A stretch of DNA of 38,686 nucleotides from Corallococcus terminator (GCF_003611635.1 NZ_RAVZ01000048.1:1-38686); one strand, 5' to 3'; shown: positions 7,577-15,402, numbered from the stretch's first letter. Numbers and translations: made by a program. The notes: generated by a model not told the origin, from the sequence alone.

Positions 7577-7861
7577 TCAGGGAGCGACATCGCCCTCCCA
7601 TCGCTCGGTGATCCGGTACTCCTGCCGGTAGGCCTTGCCTTCACGCTCGAACTCCTCGACGGCACGCAGGCCGTCGTCGGAGATGACGAGGCGATACCCC
7701 GTGTCACCCTCGGGCGTGCGGGCGTTGTCCCGCATGCTGTAGACGCCAGCGGGGAGCTTGAAGAACTTGCGGGGTTCGCGATCCGGGCAGCAGGCCGTCA
7801 GGAAGGCCGAACCCAGGCCGCTTGTCAGCAGGCCCGCGAGGACGATGCCGAGCTTCTTCAT
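7577..7861 (-). CDS. small lipoprotein, unknown function
   Basis: This 94-residue protein has an MKK start, a hydrophobic run and the lipobox FLTAC (C24), so it should be exported and lipidated. The mature part is about 70 residues, with KFFKLPAGVYSMRD and YRLVISDDGLRAVEEF, and looks like a small beta-rich domain. I recognise no family. Its ATG overlaps the stop of the preceding gene (ATGA at 7858-7861), so the two are translated together and probably work together at the cell envelope. Confidence 0.78.
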   Translation of the reverse strand: MKKLGIVLAGLLTSGLGSAFLTACCPDREPRKFFKLPAGVYSMRDNARTPEGDTGYRLVISDDGLRAVEEFEREGKAYRQEYRITERWEGDVAP

Positions 7862-8211
7862 GGCTGCCTCTGGAGGCGCAGCTGCCGGTAGAGCTCGGCG
7901 GTGCCGCGGAGGGGCTTCGCCTCGAAGACCGTGGCCGCCATGGCCTCGCCGGCCGTCCCGTCCTCGGGGCGCACGGCTCGCACGGCGTAGATTTCCTTCT
8001 CCGGTCCCAGGCCTTCCTCCGGGATGATGGACACGCCGTCCGCGGTGGCGGAGACGAGCTGGAGCCGGAAGCCCTCGGCTTCGTCAACCAGCGGATCACA
8101 CACTCCGCCCTGGAGCTTCGCGCCCGCGAACAATGGCCAGCCGAGCGCGAGCCCTGCGCTGAAGAGCGCCGCGCTGAGGAGTCTCGAACGTTGCAAGGAG
8201 TTGATGGACAT
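7858..8211 (-). CDS. exported protein, unknown function
   Basis: This 117-residue protein begins MSINSLQRSRLLSAALFSAG followed by LALGWPLFAGAKL, a clear signal peptide with cleavage near the Ala-Gly-Ala. The mature part contains CDPLVDEAEGFRLQLVSA and ends in an Arg-rich tail. The start at 8211 is the ATG that gives the signal peptide; a longer in-frame reading upstream would bury it. It is the first gene of a two-gene operon with the small lipoprotein. Repeat copy B lies about 43 bases upstream and may have replaced part of the original promoter. I recognise no family. Confidence 0.72.
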   Translation of the reverse strand: MSINSLQRSRLLSAALFSAGLALGWPLFAGAKLQGGVCDPLVDEAEGFRLQLVSATADGVSIIPEEGLGPEKEIYAVRAVRPEDGTAGEAMAATVFEAKPLRGTAELYRQLRLQRQP

Positions 8212-8253
8212 GGAGCGGGAGCCTCGCCCAATCCGACTCCGGTCCGCCAGGGG

Positions 8254-8305
8254 GCGTATCGGCGGGATAAAGACCCTGTGGCGGGCGAGGGCTGGAGCGG
8301 AGGAG
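8254..8305 (+). repeat. dispersed 52-bp repeat, copy B
   Basis: Starts GCGTATCGGCGGGATAAAG and ends GCTGGAGCGGAGGAG. It is nearly identical to copy A at 5735-5786 and lies upstream of the exported-protein operon. Confidence 0.8.
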
Positions 8306-8513
8306 CCCAGGAGTGCCGCTGACGGGGGCCACCGGAGCCGTGAGCCGGGCGGGTGGAGAAGCCGCTTGTTCTTCCGGGACATGGGGCAGAGCCGTGTCGG
8401 CGCGCGAGTCTTCCTCGCCCAGACCCGCACGCCGCAGGGCCTCGGAGCCTGCGTGGTGCTCAAGCGCAGCCGAGGCGACAGCTTCCCTGACACAGGGGGC
8501 GCTTCCCTTTTTC

Positions 8514-8951
8514 CTACCCGTACTTCTCGCTCATGTGCGTCCACGAACGCATGGCCAGTTCGCGCAGCACCTTCTGATCCACGTCGGCGAGTTTGTTGAT
8601 GTAGAGGCAGCTCTTTCCGTTCTTGTACCTACCCAGCTTTTTCATCAGCGGATCGGACGCGAGGAAATCCGGCACGATGTAGAGCACGGTCGCGCCCTTG
8701 CGTGGGCTGAAGCCGATCTTCGGCCAATCCGCCTCGCCCATCGTGTTCGTGTATTTGTACGAGCCATAGCCGATGATCGACGGCCCCCACATCGCGGGTT
8801 TCTCGCCGGTGACCTCGCGCAGCATCTTGTCGATCGCTTTGGCGTCTGCGCGCTTGGCGTTGTCATCGACGGCGGCGATGAACTCGGCGACTGAGGCCTT
8901 GTTCTTCTGCGTTTTGACTGGCGCCTTCTTGGCTGCGACTTTCTTGGCCAT
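8514..8951 (-). CDS. DUF1801 domain protein
   Basis: This 145-residue protein has a Lys/Ala-rich N-terminal tail (MAKKVAAKKAPVKTQK) followed by a DUF1801 (YdhG-like) domain. VAEFIAAVDDNAKRADAKAI leads to MLREVTGEKPAMWGPSIIGYG, then GATVLYIVPDF and KSCLYINKLADVD. These are the family's conserved Trp-Gly and Tyr/Ile motifs. A strong AGGAGG precedes the ATG. Family members are small cytoplasmic proteins; a frataxin-like fold has been proposed for them, but the role is not settled. The basic tail suggests nucleic-acid contact, which is only inference. It is transcribed alone. Confidence 0.88.
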   Translation of the reverse strand: MAKKVAAKKAPVKTQKNKASVAEFIAAVDDNAKRADAKAIDKMLREVTGEKPAMWGPSIIGYGSYKYTNTMGEADWPKIGFSPRKGATVLYIVPDFLASDPLMKKLGRYKNGKSCLYINKLADVDQKVLRELAMRSWTHMSEKYG

Positions 8952-9044
8952 GAGCGTTCCTCCTGACTCGGGCGCCTCACGCTAGGCAATCGCGCGCGGG
9001 AGCGGAAGCGTCAGGCGCGCGCCGCACCGGTCCGGTCGATCTGA

Positions 9045-9209
9045 ATCCCGCTCCAGCCGCGGCTCCCGGTTCTCCTTGCGCAGCCGGGAGAGCTCCTCGC
9101 GCTCCACCGTCGTCAGCGCTCCAGGCCTGCCCCCGCACCGGTCCGTCTTCGTCTGCTCGACCCACAGCCGCAGTGCTGACTCCATCAGGTCCAAATCTCG
9201 GGCGGCCTG
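9045..9209 (-). mobile_element. IS3-family OrfA transposase fragment
   Basis: The minus strand encodes about 55 residues with DLDLMESALRLWVEQTKTDR, then REELSRLRKENREPRLERD. This is the second half of the IS3/IS911-type OrfA: the end of the helix-turn-helix followed by the leucine-zipper 'ELxRLRKENxxLxxERD'. The first half, OrfB and terminal inverted repeats are absent, so it is a dead remnant. It lies next to a 9-base direct repeat (GAGTCACTT twice, 9213-9230) that may be part of the scar. Confidence 0.75.
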
Positions 9210-9224
9210 GGGGAGTCACTTGAG

Positions 9225-10223
9225 TCACTTCTTCGCTTTGAACAGCTTGCCCTGGCGCCACGCCGCGAAGAGCGCCTCCTCGGAGTAGACGGCCCGGGCG
9301 TTGAACTTGAGTTCCACCTGGCCACCCGCCTCGGCCACCGCGGCGGCGATGGCCTCCGCCTCCGCGCGGTCCATGGGCGACTTCCGCATCGTCCCTAGAG
9401 TCCTGCGCATCGTCTCCGGGAACTCGAGCCAGAGCGGCGGCGGCTTCTGGTCCAGGTACGGTGCCGGGAACCCGGTGATGGCCGCAATGCGGGCCAGCAC
9501 CTCCGGGCTCCGGCCCCCCGTGTCAGTGAGGGTCACCTCCACGGACTCGTCCTTGCCCAGGGCCCCCGCGGTCAGCGCCTTCTTCAGCGAAGCCAGGACC
9601 CCCTTGCCTTGACCCTGCCGGAACGTCTCCATCGGGTAGTGGTGCTCCACGTCGAACGACTGGGCGCGCACGTCGTGTTCGTCCTCGATGAGCAGCCGGG
9701 CCTTCAACCGCCCACCGACGACCAGCGAGTTGTCGTTGTAGTGGCCGACGACCACGTCGCCCCCGTCCAGATGGCCCCCCACGCGAACATCGCCGCTGGT
9801 CCGAAGCGCGCCCACCGCGGCATTCCCCAGGACGATGACGCTGGAGTCGGGCCCTCTGTCCGTGAGTAGCCCCGTCACCTCCAGGTTGCCGAGGACCACC
9901 AGTGTGCCCGCCACGTCGATGGCCCCTGCGACCTTCAAGTCCCCGGGGACGAAGACGCTGTGACCCACCTCCACGCCAGAGGTCCGCTCCGTGGGCGGGG
10001 CGGTCCCCACGCACCGCGCGGCGACCTGGGCCAGCGCATGGAGCCGCCAGGGCGTGGCGCCGGCCCTTCGCATCTCGGAGAAGAGCTCCGCGTAGGTGCC
10101 CACCGCAGGCTCTCGCCATGGCGTCAGCCCATCCGTGTTCTCATCTTCGAAGAGTTCGCCCGGAACGAACTGGGGAAGCAGCTCATCGAAAGCGGTCTTG
10201 AAGGACGACAGATTGATTCGCAT
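9225..10223 (-). CDS. beta-helical (bactofilin-like) protein with C-terminal WGR-type-length domain, unknown function
   Basis: This 332-residue protein has no signal peptide. Residues about 90-185 are a run of short hydrophobic repeats, such as VFVPGDLKVAGAIDVAG, LVVLGNLEVTG and SVIVLGNAAVGALRTSGDVRVGG. They have the spacing of a right-handed beta-helix, as in polymer-forming bactofilins. Flanking parts are alpha/beta, and the C-terminus (AEAIAAAVAEAGGQVELKF and FAAWRQGKLFKAKK) is a separate small domain I cannot name. Bactofilins polymerise into cytoskeletal filaments in myxobacteria. This protein is longer than a typical one, so assembly is not certain. The start at 10223 has GGTGG upstream. 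Its promoter lies against a uracil-DNA glycosylase remnant. Confidence 0.75.
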   Translation of the reverse strand: MRINLSSFKTAFDELLPQFVPGELFEDENTDGLTPWREPAVGTYAELFSEMRRAGATPWRLHALAQVAARCVGTAPPTERTSGVEVGHSVFVPGDLKVAGAIDVAGTLVVLGNLEVTGLLTDRGPDSSVIVLGNAAVGALRTSGDVRVGGHLDGGDVVVGHYNDNSLVVGGRLKARLLIEDEHDVRAQSFDVEHHYPMETFRQGQGKGVLASLKKALTAGALGKDESVEVTLTDTGGRSPEVLARIAAITGFPAPYLDQKPPPLWLEFPETMRRTLGTMRKSPMDRAEAEAIAAAVAEAGGQVELKFNARAVYSEEALFAAWRQGKLFKAKK

Positions 10224-10272
10224 ATCACCACCCACCTTACAGCACGTCCGTACGCCCTGGGCGAAGGCGTGG

Positions 10273-10395
10273 ATGGCGACCTTCCACCCCTCCGCGCTCC
10301 TGCGCATGCCGGACGAGCGGGCGCCGGCCCAGGCGCGCGTCCACTTCGAGGAGGACCTGCGCCGGGTGGCGGACACGCTGCGCGCGCTCGGGTGA
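10273..10395 (+). pseudogene. uracil-DNA glycosylase (family 4/UdgX-type) C-terminal remnant
   Basis: Forty codons ending at TGA 10393-10395 read MATFHPSALLRMPDERA, then FEEDLRRVADTLRALG. HPSALLR is the conserved catalytic-loop motif of family 4 uracil-DNA glycosylases and their UdgX relatives, and the helix DLRRVADxL is their usual C-terminus. The N-terminal two thirds, including the Fe-S cysteines and the GExPG motif, is missing. The reading collides with the start of the divergent beta-helix gene. Confidence 0.65.
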
Positions 10396-10456
10396 AGGCG
10401 CGGGTTGCACGGCGCGCGCCGGCAGCTTGGGGTGCCGCTGGCGATACCGCCCCGGT

Positions 10457-10840
10457 TCACGCCAGGGGCCGCAGATCGGGCTCAACGAACCGGGCCCGCG
10501 CTTCGGCGCTGAAGAGAACCTCGCCAGAGTAATAGTCGCCGAGGAGGTCCTTGCGACGGAATCGTGGGTGGTGCTCGAGGAACGACGTGAAGTCGCGGCA
10601 CGGCTCCACTGCCGCCCGCTCACCCACGAGCCGCGCCCACGCGACCGTCACGGTCTCGTGGAATTTCTCCGGAACTCCGAGCCGATGGGTCAGGAGCCTC
10701 AGTCCAGTACGCGTGAGCTCGACGGCGGTGTCCCTGTCGGTCGCGCGGGTGTGAAGGTAGACCACCCGCACGTGGTCGAGATGCGGGAACTCGCTCAGCT
10801 CGCCTCGTGAGAATCGTTCGAGAAAAGTCTTGTCATCCAT
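10457..10840 (-). CDS. conserved hypothetical protein under tandem-repeat operator control
   Basis: This 127-residue cytoplasmic protein has FPHLDHVRVVYLHTRA, then LRLLTHRLGVPEKFHETVTVAWARLV. The pattern (His-x-x-His, Glu-Lys-Phe-His-Glu-Thr-x-Thr) occurs in a widespread uncharacterised family, and the repeated His/Glu residues could bind metal, which is inference. I place the start at 10840 (MDDKTF) because GGAGGG lies 6 bases upstream, whereas the ATG at 10846 has no spacing from it. Three tandem palindromic 13-bp repeats lie just upstream and a MarR regulator gene is the next gene upstream in the same direction, so it is probably that regulator's target. Confidence 0.8.
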   Translation of the reverse strand: MDDKTFLERFSRGELSEFPHLDHVRVVYLHTRATDRDTAVELTRTGLRLLTHRLGVPEKFHETVTVAWARLVGERAAVEPCRDFTSFLEHHPRFRRKDLLGDYYSGEVLFSAEARARFVEPDLRPLA

Positions 10841-10861
10841 GGTCATCCCTCCGCTATGTAC

Positions 10862-10900
10862 TACGAAAACGTAGTACGAAAACGTAGTACGAAAACGTAG
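10862..10900. promoter_or_regulatory. three tandem 13-bp palindromic repeats, likely operator
   Basis: TACGAAAACGTAG occurs three times in perfect tandem. Each copy holds the palindrome TACG-AAAA-CGTA. The array sits 22 bases upstream of the ATG of the conserved hypothetical gene and 45 bases downstream of the MarR gene's stop. MarR proteins bind palindromes of about this size as dimers, so a cooperative repressor array is likely. Confidence 0.7.
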
Positions 10901-10945
10901 GAAATGAAAGAAGGGGGAGTCCAGGAGGAGACCGTCGCGGGAGGT

Positions 10946-11347
10946 TCAGGAGATTCCGCTGAGCCGTTTCATGAATGCGTTGTGGCCACGGACCGCATCG
11001 GGTCCTACCTCCGCGAGCTTCCTGTCGACTCGCGCGAAAGCGGCCTCGGCTTCTTTACACAGGGCAGCGCCACTGTCGGTGATCGAGACGAGCCAGGAGC
11101 GTCCGTCTGCGGGGTTGCGGGCGCGTTGCACGTAGCCCTGCTGCTCCAACCGCGACACCAGGCTGGTCGAAGTGGACGCTCCGATGTGCAGCGCCGACAT
11201 GACTCCGGTCATCGTCAGGGAGCCAGCCGCGAGCGTGGTCAACAGGACGGCTTCTCCGGCACCGAGGCCCGTGGCTGCGAGCTCGGCGTCCAACAACCTC
11301 GCGACCTTGTGCCCGCCAACGAGCAGTCCCGCGGTCAATCCCGCCAT
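10946..11347 (-). CDS. MarR family transcriptional regulator
   Basis: This 133-residue protein contains a complete MarR winged helix. LGAGEAVLLTTLAAGSLTMTGVMSALHIGASTST is the helix-turn-helix region, SLVSRLEQQGYVQRARNPADGRSWLVSIT is the recognition helix with the DGR-type wing, and C-terminal dimerisation helices follow. The ATG at 11347 has GGGGAGG 4 bases upstream. The tandem palindromes at 10862-10900, upstream of the next gene in the same direction, are its probable binding site. MarR proteins usually sense small phenolic or oxidising compounds; the ligand here is unknown. The region upstream contains a fragment of a peptidoglycan-binding gene, so the original promoter may have been rebuilt. 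Confidence 0.9.
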   Translation of the reverse strand: MAGLTAGLLVGGHKVARLLDAELAATGLGAGEAVLLTTLAAGSLTMTGVMSALHIGASTSTSLVSRLEQQGYVQRARNPADGRSWLVSITDSGAALCKEAEAAFARVDRKLAEVGPDAVRGHNAFMKRLSGIS

Positions 11348-11417
11348 CGACCTCCCCGTCGCCCTCGATGCAGCCACCGTTCGTCCACCTCCGTCGGACT
11401 TCCACCTTACCGTGTGG

Positions 11418-11478
11418 CCCCGGAACGAACACCTACAAGGTGCTCCAGTCCCTGCGGGCCGGGCGAACCTCGGTGTTG
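11418..11478 (+). pseudogene. peptidoglycan-binding repeat fragment, copied from a lysin gene
   Basis: The 37 bases at 11418-11454 are identical to 17848-17884 inside the lysin gene and encode PGTNTYKVLQSL. After a gap of one repeat unit, GCGGG(C/T)C(G/T)GGCGAACCTC resumes a near match to the lysin's 3' end. It is therefore the remnant of a related or duplicated gene that has lost its last repeat. Confidence 0.6.
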
Positions 11479-11529
11479 CATGAAACCTCCGGGAAAAGGC
11501 AGCGCGGCGGCCCATCCGTGGGGCCAACC

Positions 11530-11860
11530 AGGCTGCCTTCATGATCGCATCAGCCGAGCAGAAGGCCTGCACTGTCACCGTCGTCTGGTTGATGACCACG
11601 TTGCGCGGGCAGACCTGGTCGTTGCACCGAGGGTTCTGCTTGCCGGAGAGCAGGCTCGCGGTGGCGAAGCGCTCCCCGGTCATGCGGTGGATGTCGTTCG
11701 TTCCATCCAGGCGGATGGGGGACTGAACACCTTGTCGAACGACCCGTGGATCGTGTTCTCGCGTACTCCTTGCCGTCAATGCGCACCGTGGCAATGCACC
11801 GCACTCGCCTGGCGCTTCCCCCCGGGGAGCCCGCGAGGAGCACGGCAAGAATTGCCGTTC
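11530..11860 (-). pseudogene. frameshifted remnant of a secreted protein
   Basis: Three minus-strand frames join into one plausible protein. It starts with a signal-peptide-like AILAVLLAGSPGGSARR and CIATVRIDGKEYA. A shift near 11762 leads into NTIHGSFDKVFS, and a second shift in a C-run near 11719 leads into IRLDGTNDIHRMTGERF and CPRNVVINQTTVTVQAFC. No single frame encodes it. The family is not recognised. Loss by frameshift fits the decayed surroundings, although sequencing error in homopolymers is possible. Confidence 0.45.
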
Positions 11861-11937
11861 ACAGCAGACCCTGCCAGCAGCGAAGTCTGGGCCGAGCGCC
11901 GGTCATGCCCGGCGCTCGGCGAGCGTTGCGACAGCGT

Positions 11938-14220
11938 TCAGGGCGTGTACAGCTCCGCCGTTGCCAGCCGGAAGCCGGTGTTCCCCCCTCCCCCTGCGAT
12001 GAGGACCTGCCCATTGGGCAAAAGCGTCGCGGTATGGTCCGAGCGCGGTCCGACCAGGGAGCCGGCGGGGCTCCAGGTACCCGTGGCCGGGTCGTACAAT
12101 TGCGGCATCTGATCCGACGCGACGAGCACCTTGCCATCGGGCAGCAGCGTCGCCGTGTGGAGGGCACGAGTTTCGGCCATGGAGCCGACGGGGCTCCAGG
12201 TGCCCGTCGCCGGGTCGTACACCTCCGCCGTCGCGAGGGAGGAGACGAAGATGTCCACTCCTCCCGTGACGAGCACCTTGCCATCGGGCAGCAGTGTCGC
12301 CGTGTGGAAGGCGCGAACTTCGGTCATGGAGCCCGTGGGGCTCCAGGTGCCCGTGGCCGGGTCGTACACCTCCGCCGTCGCCTGAGTGGGGGGACCGAGT
12401 CCCCCTGCGACGAGGACCTTGCCATTGGACAGCAGCGTCGCCGTGTGGGCCCAACGACTTGCAGCCATGGAGCCAGTCGGGCTCCAGGTCCCCGTGGCCG
12501 GGTCGTACACCTCCACCCTCAAGGGCCCGCCGATGTCGCTGATGCCCCCCGTGACGAGCACCGTGCCATTGGGAAGCAGCGTCGCCGTATGGTTGGAGCG
12601 ACGATCCTCCATGGAGCCGGTGGGGCTCCAGGTCCCCGTGGCAGGGTCGTACACCTCCGCCGTCGCGAGAAAGACATTGGAATTGAGTCCCCCTACGACA
12701 AGCACCTTGCCATCGGGTAGCAGCGTCGCCGTGGGCTGCGAACGCGCTTCAGCCATGGAGCCCGTCGAGCTCCAGGTCCCCGTGGCCGGGTCGTATACCT
12801 CCGCCGTCGCGAGAGCTTCGCCATCCGCTCTATCTCCCCCCATGACGAGCACCTTGCCGTTGGGCAGCAGCGCTGCCTTATGGCTGGAGCGAGGCCCCTC
12901 CATGGAGCCAGTCAAGGCCCAACTCCCCCCTGTACAGGCCGGCAGCCCCGTCACGGTGAAGGTGCGGGTGGCTGTCAGTTGGAAGGCATTGGTGACGGTG
13001 GCGGTGATGGAAGGGGGCGCGCTGGCACAGGACGGAGCCATCCAGGTGATGCGGCTGTGGGAGGCGTCGCTGGCCGGCGTGCCCAGCGAACCGGTGTTGG
13101 CCTCCCAGGAGAACGTGAGGGCGGAACCTTCCGGATCGCTGGCCACCACCTCGTAGGTGAGCTCCTGGCCCGGGGAGGCCGTGTCCGAGGAGCGGTAGGA
13201 GCGGATGATGACGGGGTTGAAGTGTTGGGCCGGGGGCGTGTTGCTGACGCACAGCGCGACGGTGCCGGTGTTCTGTCCGCCGCGCCCATCGGTGACCGTG
13301 ACGGTCAGACGGCAGTTGTTACAGGTACCGGCGGGCAGGACCGACGGCGTGAAGTGAGCAGCACTGGAGGAGGCCTGGGCCCAGTTGCCGGCACAAGAGG
13401 CGCTCCAGGCGTAGGAGAGGCTGTCACCGTCCGGGTCGGAAGCCGAGGCGGAGACAGACGTCGTCTGCCCGACGGCCAGGAACGTGGGGCTGGCACTGAG
13501 AGCGGCCACCACGGGGAAACTGTTGAAGGAGATGGACAGGTCCGCATCTCCCTCGCCGCCAGCCGTGACGTTGACAGCCAGCACGACGCTGGAGGACAGG
13601 CCGCGCGAGTCCGTCACGGTCAGGCTCAGGGTCGCAATGCCCGTGGAGGCAGGCGCGGTCCATGACGTGGCGGCAGCCGAGGGAGCGGAGAAGGAGCCCG
13701 CGGTCGCACTCCAGGCGTAGGAGAGGGTATCGCCGGGATTGGGATCATGTGCGGTGGCGGTCAGGGAGATGGAGCCACCTGCGGCCACGGAGGTGGAGGA
13801 GGCCACCAGGGAGTCAATGAGGGGAGCCTCGTTGTCGAAGGGAGGCGGAGGCTGGAGTTGCTGAAGGGTGATGGCGACCAGGGTGCTCTGGTTGGCGGTG
13901 ATGGTGACTCCCGTGGCGGAACCTTCGAAGAGCAGGAGGCCGGAGGAGTCGAAGGCCTGGGCCAGAAAGGAGCGATTGGAGCCCGCGGGGATGTTGCCAA
14001 TGAGGCCTCCCCACCCGCCGTTGGTCGCAGCCAGGTCCACGGTCACCGTGGGGATGTCCGCGGCGCTCGAGGTGACCGAGACGCGAGCGATGTTGGAGGC
14101 GAGGGTCTGGCTGACAGAGACCGCGAACCGGACCGAGCCGGGATCATTCGAGGAATCAGAGCAGCCCGCCAGCAGCGACACGGTGAGCGCGAGCATCAAC
14201 GGAGTGAATGCTTTCTTCAT
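11938..14220 (-). CDS. lipoprotein with Ig-like domains and seven Kelch repeats
   Basis: This 760-residue protein starts MKKAFTPLMLALTVSLLAGC (lipobox Cys at 20), so it is exported and lipidated. The ATG at 14220 has AGGAAGG upstream. Residues about 130-440 hold three or four Ig-like/PKD-type domains, each with a xLSYAWSA core. Residues about 440-760 form a beta-propeller of seven Kelch units of the form EVYDPATGTWSPTGSM, then HTATLLPDGKVLVTGG; one unit is degenerate (VLVASD). Such proteins are numerous in myxobacteria and probably act as surface adhesins or binding scaffolds, which is inference. High DNA identity between the repeats makes the gene prone to recombination. Confidence 0.9.
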   Translation of the reverse strand: MKKAFTPLMLALTVSLLAGCSDSSNDPGSVRFAVSVSQTLASNIARVSVTSSAADIPTVTVDLAATNGGWGGLIGNIPAGSNRSFLAQAFDSSGLLLFEGSATGVTITANQSTLVAITLQQLQPPPPFDNEAPLIDSLVASSTSVAAGGSISLTATAHDPNPGDTLSYAWSATAGSFSAPSAAATSWTAPASTGIATLSLTVTDSRGLSSSVVLAVNVTAGGEGDADLSISFNSFPVVAALSASPTFLAVGQTTSVSASASDPDGDSLSYAWSASCAGNWAQASSSAAHFTPSVLPAGTCNNCRLTVTVTDGRGGQNTGTVALCVSNTPPAQHFNPVIIRSYRSSDTASPGQELTYEVVASDPEGSALTFSWEANTGSLGTPASDASHSRITWMAPSCASAPPSITATVTNAFQLTATRTFTVTGLPACTGGSWALTGSMEGPRSSHKAALLPNGKVLVMGGDRADGEALATAEVYDPATGTWSSTGSMAEARSQPTATLLPDGKVLVVGGLNSNVFLATAEVYDPATGTWSPTGSMEDRRSNHTATLLPNGTVLVTGGISDIGGPLRVEVYDPATGTWSPTGSMAASRWAHTATLLSNGKVLVAGGLGPPTQATAEVYDPATGTWSPTGSMTEVRAFHTATLLPDGKVLVTGGVDIFVSSLATAEVYDPATGTWSPVGSMAETRALHTATLLPDGKVLVASDQMPQLYDPATGTWSPAGSLVGPRSDHTATLLPNGQVLIAGGGGNTGFRLATAELYTP

Positions 14221-14325
14221 GAGGCAGCCTTCCTCATTGACAATTCCTTGCAGCCAGATTGCTGAAGGACAATGATCTCCCTGCGACAGACATGGCGAGG
14301 AGTTTTGGCAATGGAAGGCGGCTCT

Positions 14326-14336
14326 GGACATTGTCC
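14326..14336. promoter_or_regulatory. short palindrome in a divergent intergenic region
   Basis: GGACATTGTCC is a near-perfect palindrome (GGACA-T-TGTCC) between two divergent exported-protein genes. The related words GACAATTCC and GGACAATGA occur within 100 bases. It could be an operator, but nothing else supports this. Confidence 0.25.
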
Positions 14337-14481
14337 CAGTAGCTCATGCGCCGTTGCTCGTCAGACGAATGCGGACGCCTGCTTGGGTACTGTCAGGGGA
14401 TGAGGAGTCCTGGAGGCGGGGGCGCCGGCGTGAAATGCTCTGGCGGAGGCCCGTGAGGCTGGAATCAGGGAGGCAGGGAAG

Positions 14482-15402
14482 ATGGGCGTTGGAAAGCGGT
14501 CCGCTCTGGGTTCGGTGTTCATCGTGCTCCTGGGCGCGGTCGTTCCTGGGGCGAGCAGCGCCGCAGCTCCGGACGGTCTTGAGCTCATGCGCTTCAAGGC
14601 GAGCGAAAAGACCGAAGCGATGTTTGTCCTGCGCGCCTCCGGCTGCCGCAAGGCGGGCGACACCTGCCGGCTCGAACTCGAGCTGAGCGATGGGACGGAC
14701 GGGACGCGCAAGGCGAGGCTGCCCGACGGCATGGCTCACGGGATCCGGAAGGAATCCCGAGGGGCCGCATCCTCCGGGACATGGACCTCGGGCGAGGAGG
14801 AGCGCAACGTCACGACCTCCGTCCAGCCGGTGCGGCTGGAGGCCGGGGAGTGGGGACTCCTCGTCACCCAGGAAAGCGGGTTCGAGCATGTCCATCGCCG
14901 GCACCGCCTCTACGCGCTCAAGGACGGCGGGGTGACGGAAGCCTGGAACGGGGATGAGAACTTCGCCGGTCCGGAGATGTCCCACGTCGGCCCGTACCCG
15001 CTGGCGCCGGGCTCACCGGTCGAGGGCTTCTACAGGGAGTATGCGTTTCTTTCCGCCGACAGGGAGAGCGGCGAGCCCGACCAGTGGAAGCTCGATGCCT
15101 ACCGCTGGGATGCCGCGGGCCGCAAAGCGGTGAAGGAGCTTCGGCACCGGCCCGAGCGCCACGCGGCCATCATTGGAAGCTTCAAGACAGCCCAGGAGGC
15201 GATTGCGTACCGCGACGGCGCGCAGTTGGAGCAGGCCTGCGCGAGCAGTTTCCTGGTCCTCGAAACCAAGCCGTTCAAGCGCCTGACGCCGGGGCTGTTC
15301 ATCGTGACGGGGATTCACTCGAAGAAGAATGCAGCCGAGGCCGCGCTGAAAAACGCGGGCGCCTGCAATCCAAGAGTCTCGGGTTACGTCAAGGCGCTCT
15401 GA
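14482..15402 (+). CDS. exported protein with C-terminal SPOR-like region
   Basis: This 306-residue protein has a signal peptide (SALGSVFIVLLGAVVPGASSA) and should be periplasmic. The central 180 residues contain two Cys (SGCRKAGDTC) and a beta-rich domain I do not recognise. The last 75 residues have the order of a SPOR domain: AAIIGSFKTAQEAIAYRDGA, then FLVLETKPFKRLTPGLFIVTG, then KKNAAEAALKNAG. SPOR domains bind denuded glycan strands of peptidoglycan at division sites. The match is moderate, so this is a likely rather than certain assignment. A GGGAGG lies upstream of the ATG. It immediately precedes the modular lysin gene and may act on the same polymer. Confidence 0.75.
   Translation: MGVGKRSALGSVFIVLLGAVVPGASSAAAPDGLELMRFKASEKTEAMFVLRASGCRKAGDTCRLELELSDGTDGTRKARLPDGMAHGIRKESRGAASSGTWTSGEEERNVTTSVQPVRLEAGEWGLLVTQESGFEHVHRRHRLYALKDGGVTEAWNGDENFAGPEMSHVGPYPLAPGSPVEGFYREYAFLSADRESGEPDQWKLDAYRWDAAGRKAVKELRHRPERHAAIIGSFKTAQEAIAYRDGAQLEQACASSFLVLETKPFKRLTPGLFIVTGIHSKKNAAEAALKNAGACNPRVSGYVKAL

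Noticed and set aside
8306-8513. Possible coding in the 200 bases after repeat copy B
   Set aside because: A plus frame reads GARVFLAQTRTPQGLG, but it has no clear start and no recognisable family.
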